Assembly (NCBI GenBank): GCA_965243335.1
Contig: OZ251545.1
Location: 310,001 to 374,000 of the forward strand
Length of the DNA: 64,000 bases
Origin: JAJDXW01 sp965243335
GTDB lineage: Bacteria > Pseudomonadota > Gammaproteobacteria > HK1
Direction: 5' to 3'
Shown piece by piece: positions 62,994 through 64,000 of this stretch. The translations under genes were made by a program, and so were the position numbers. The notes under the pieces were generated by a model, which searched no databases, had not been told where the DNA came from, and worked only from the letters and a program-made list of their open reading frames with translations. The number at the start of each line of letters is the position of its first letter. The stretch's first letter is position 1.

Positions 62994-63995
62994 TCAGTGC
63001 TCCCAGCCCGGCGCCGGAAAGTCCGGATAGGCGTCGGCGTACATGTAGTCGAGGGCGGTCTCGGCCCGGGGACGGGGGCTGTTGCGGGCGAACCCCACCG
63101 CGCCCTCGAGCTCGCGCTCGACCTCGTCGTCGACCGCCTCCCGGCCGCCGGCCCCCCATCCCGCGCCGCGGGTGATCTCGGCGGCGAGCCGTTCGACAGG
63201 GTCGCGCCCGCGCGCCTCCGCGAGCGTCTCCTCCGAGCGGTTGTCGCGCATCCGCCCGCCGGTCGCGATGTTGTGCACGGAGTAGCGGGCGGTCCGGAAT
63301 TCGAGGAAGGCGGGGCCGCCGCCCGTCCGCGCGCGCTCGACGGCGGCGGCGGTCGCCGCGTGGACCGCGCGCACGTCCATGCCGTCCACCGAGCGGGCGG
63401 GGAGGCCGAACCCCTCCGCCCGCCGGACGAGATCGCCCCCCAGCATCTCCCCGATCGACGAGGTGATGGCGTACCCGTTGTTCTCGCACGCGAAGACCAC
63501 CGGCAGCCAGAGGATCACGGCGAGGTTGAACGATTCGAGCAGCACCCCCTGGTTCATGGCTCCGTCGCCGAAGAAGGGGACCGCGACCCGGTCCTCCCCC
63601 CGGACCTTGAACGTGAACGCCGCGCCGCAGGCCATCGGAGCCCCGGCCCCCACGATGCCGTTCGCCCCGTAGATGCCGAGGTCGAAGTCCGCGATGTGCA
63701 TGGAGCCGCCGCGCCCGTGGTTGTAGCCGCTCTCGCGGCCCAGGAGCTCCGCGAACATCCGGTCCGGGGCGCCCCCCTTGGCGAGGATGTGGCCGTGCCC
63801 GCGGTGGGTGCTCGTGATCACGTCGTCCGCGCGAAGGGCGGCGCAGACCCCGACCGCGACCGCCTCCTCCCCGACGTACTCATGGACCGGGCCGTTGATC
63901 TCGCCGTCCCCCACCAGCTCCGCCGCCCGCATCTCGAAGCGGCGCAGGCGCCTCATGCGCCGGTACCATTCGACCGGGTCGCGGCTCTCGGACAT
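62994..63995 (-). CDS. TPP-dependent 2-oxoacid/acetoin dehydrogenase E1, alpha subunit
   Basis: The 333-aa protein starts close to the window edge with an ATG at 63995. THRGHGHILAKGG (about 63) and the TPP/Mg motif FFGDGAMNQGVLLESFNLAV (about 142), closing with CENNGYAI, are diagnostic of E1 alpha. RYSVHNIATGGRMRDN is the phosphorylation-loop region, similar to the acetoin dehydrogenase AcoA type. The last 40 residues (NSPRPRAETALDYMYADAYP) are conserved in the same group. Substrate uncertain. Confidence 0.9.
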   Translation of the reverse strand: MSESRDPVEWYRRMRRLRRFEMRAAELVGDGEINGPVHEYVGEEAVAVGVCAALRADDVITSTHRGHGHILAKGGAPDRMFAELLGRESGYNHGRGGSMHIADFDLGIYGANGIVGAGAPMACGAAFTFKVRGEDRVAVPFFGDGAMNQGVLLESFNLAVILWLPVVFACENNGYAITSSIGEMLGGDLVRRAEGFGLPARSVDGMDVRAVHAATAAAVERARTGGGPAFLEFRTARYSVHNIATGGRMRDNRSEETLAEARGRDPVERLAAEITRGAGWGAGGREAVDDEVERELEGAVGFARNSPRPRAETALDYMYADAYPDFPAPGWEH

Positions 63996-64000
63996 CGGAA

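Overview
The window is very GC-rich and densely coded. It looks like a chromosomal segment of a Gram-negative bacterium: two very large type V (autotransporter) proteins require an outer membrane. The cobalamin genes (CbiG-CobJ fusion, CobL, CobH, CobO, CbtAB) and two binding-protein ABC importers fit Pseudomonadota, perhaps Alphaproteobacteria. The taxon is an inference and no rRNA or tRNA gene was seen.

Layout. 1-4253: end of an operon for a CoA-dependent 2-oxoacid oxidoreductase (FAD/ferredoxin partner, fused gamma-alpha subunit, beta subunit). 4305-16270: an accessory island. It holds a small unknown protein overlapping an ImmA/IrrE-like protein, decayed DNA methyltransferase and IS3 transposase fragments, a 1217-aa protein with the domain layout of animal SAMD9, a TPR protein with a HEPN gene cut by an IS1634-like element, and one intact plus one broken Uma2-type nuclease gene. 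The stretch 6134-10726 is clearly less GC-rich than its surroundings, which suggests transfer. 16929-27221: a carbohydrate or cyclitol catabolic locus with three Gfo/Idh/MocA oxidoreductases, a sugar-phosphate isomerase/epimerase and a complete ribose-type ABC importer. 27444-37331: a cobalamin riboswitch followed by cobalt uptake (CbtB, CbtA) and corrin-ring genes. 37413-38557: an AbiEii-like nucleotidyltransferase and an unknown partner on the minus strand.

38962-54244: two tandem giant autotransporters. Each has a long poly(C) run (27 and 19 C) between a conserved upstream start (MAGSTD) and a second start just before the signal peptide. As sequenced, the upstream start is out of frame in the first gene and in frame in the second, which is what a slipped-strand phase-variable pair would look like. 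Their barrel-coding ends are nearly identical over 939 bp, and the passengers are built from two and four copies of a roughly 480-550 residue module.

54388-60229: a complete oligopeptide-type ABC importer (binding protein, two permeases, two ATPases). 60415-61483: a small unknown basic protein with an internal duplication and an orphan protein resembling the nitrile-hydratase-type (NHLP) RiPP leader. 62007-63995: both subunits of a TPP-dependent E1 dehydrogenase. A dispersed inverted-repeat element occurs four times in intergenic gaps (near 16.6, 27.3, 45.2 and 61.7 kb).

The strongest candidates for something new are the poly(C)-switched autotransporter pair and the SAMD9-like protein. The IS-interrupted HEPN gene can be rebuilt exactly in silico.
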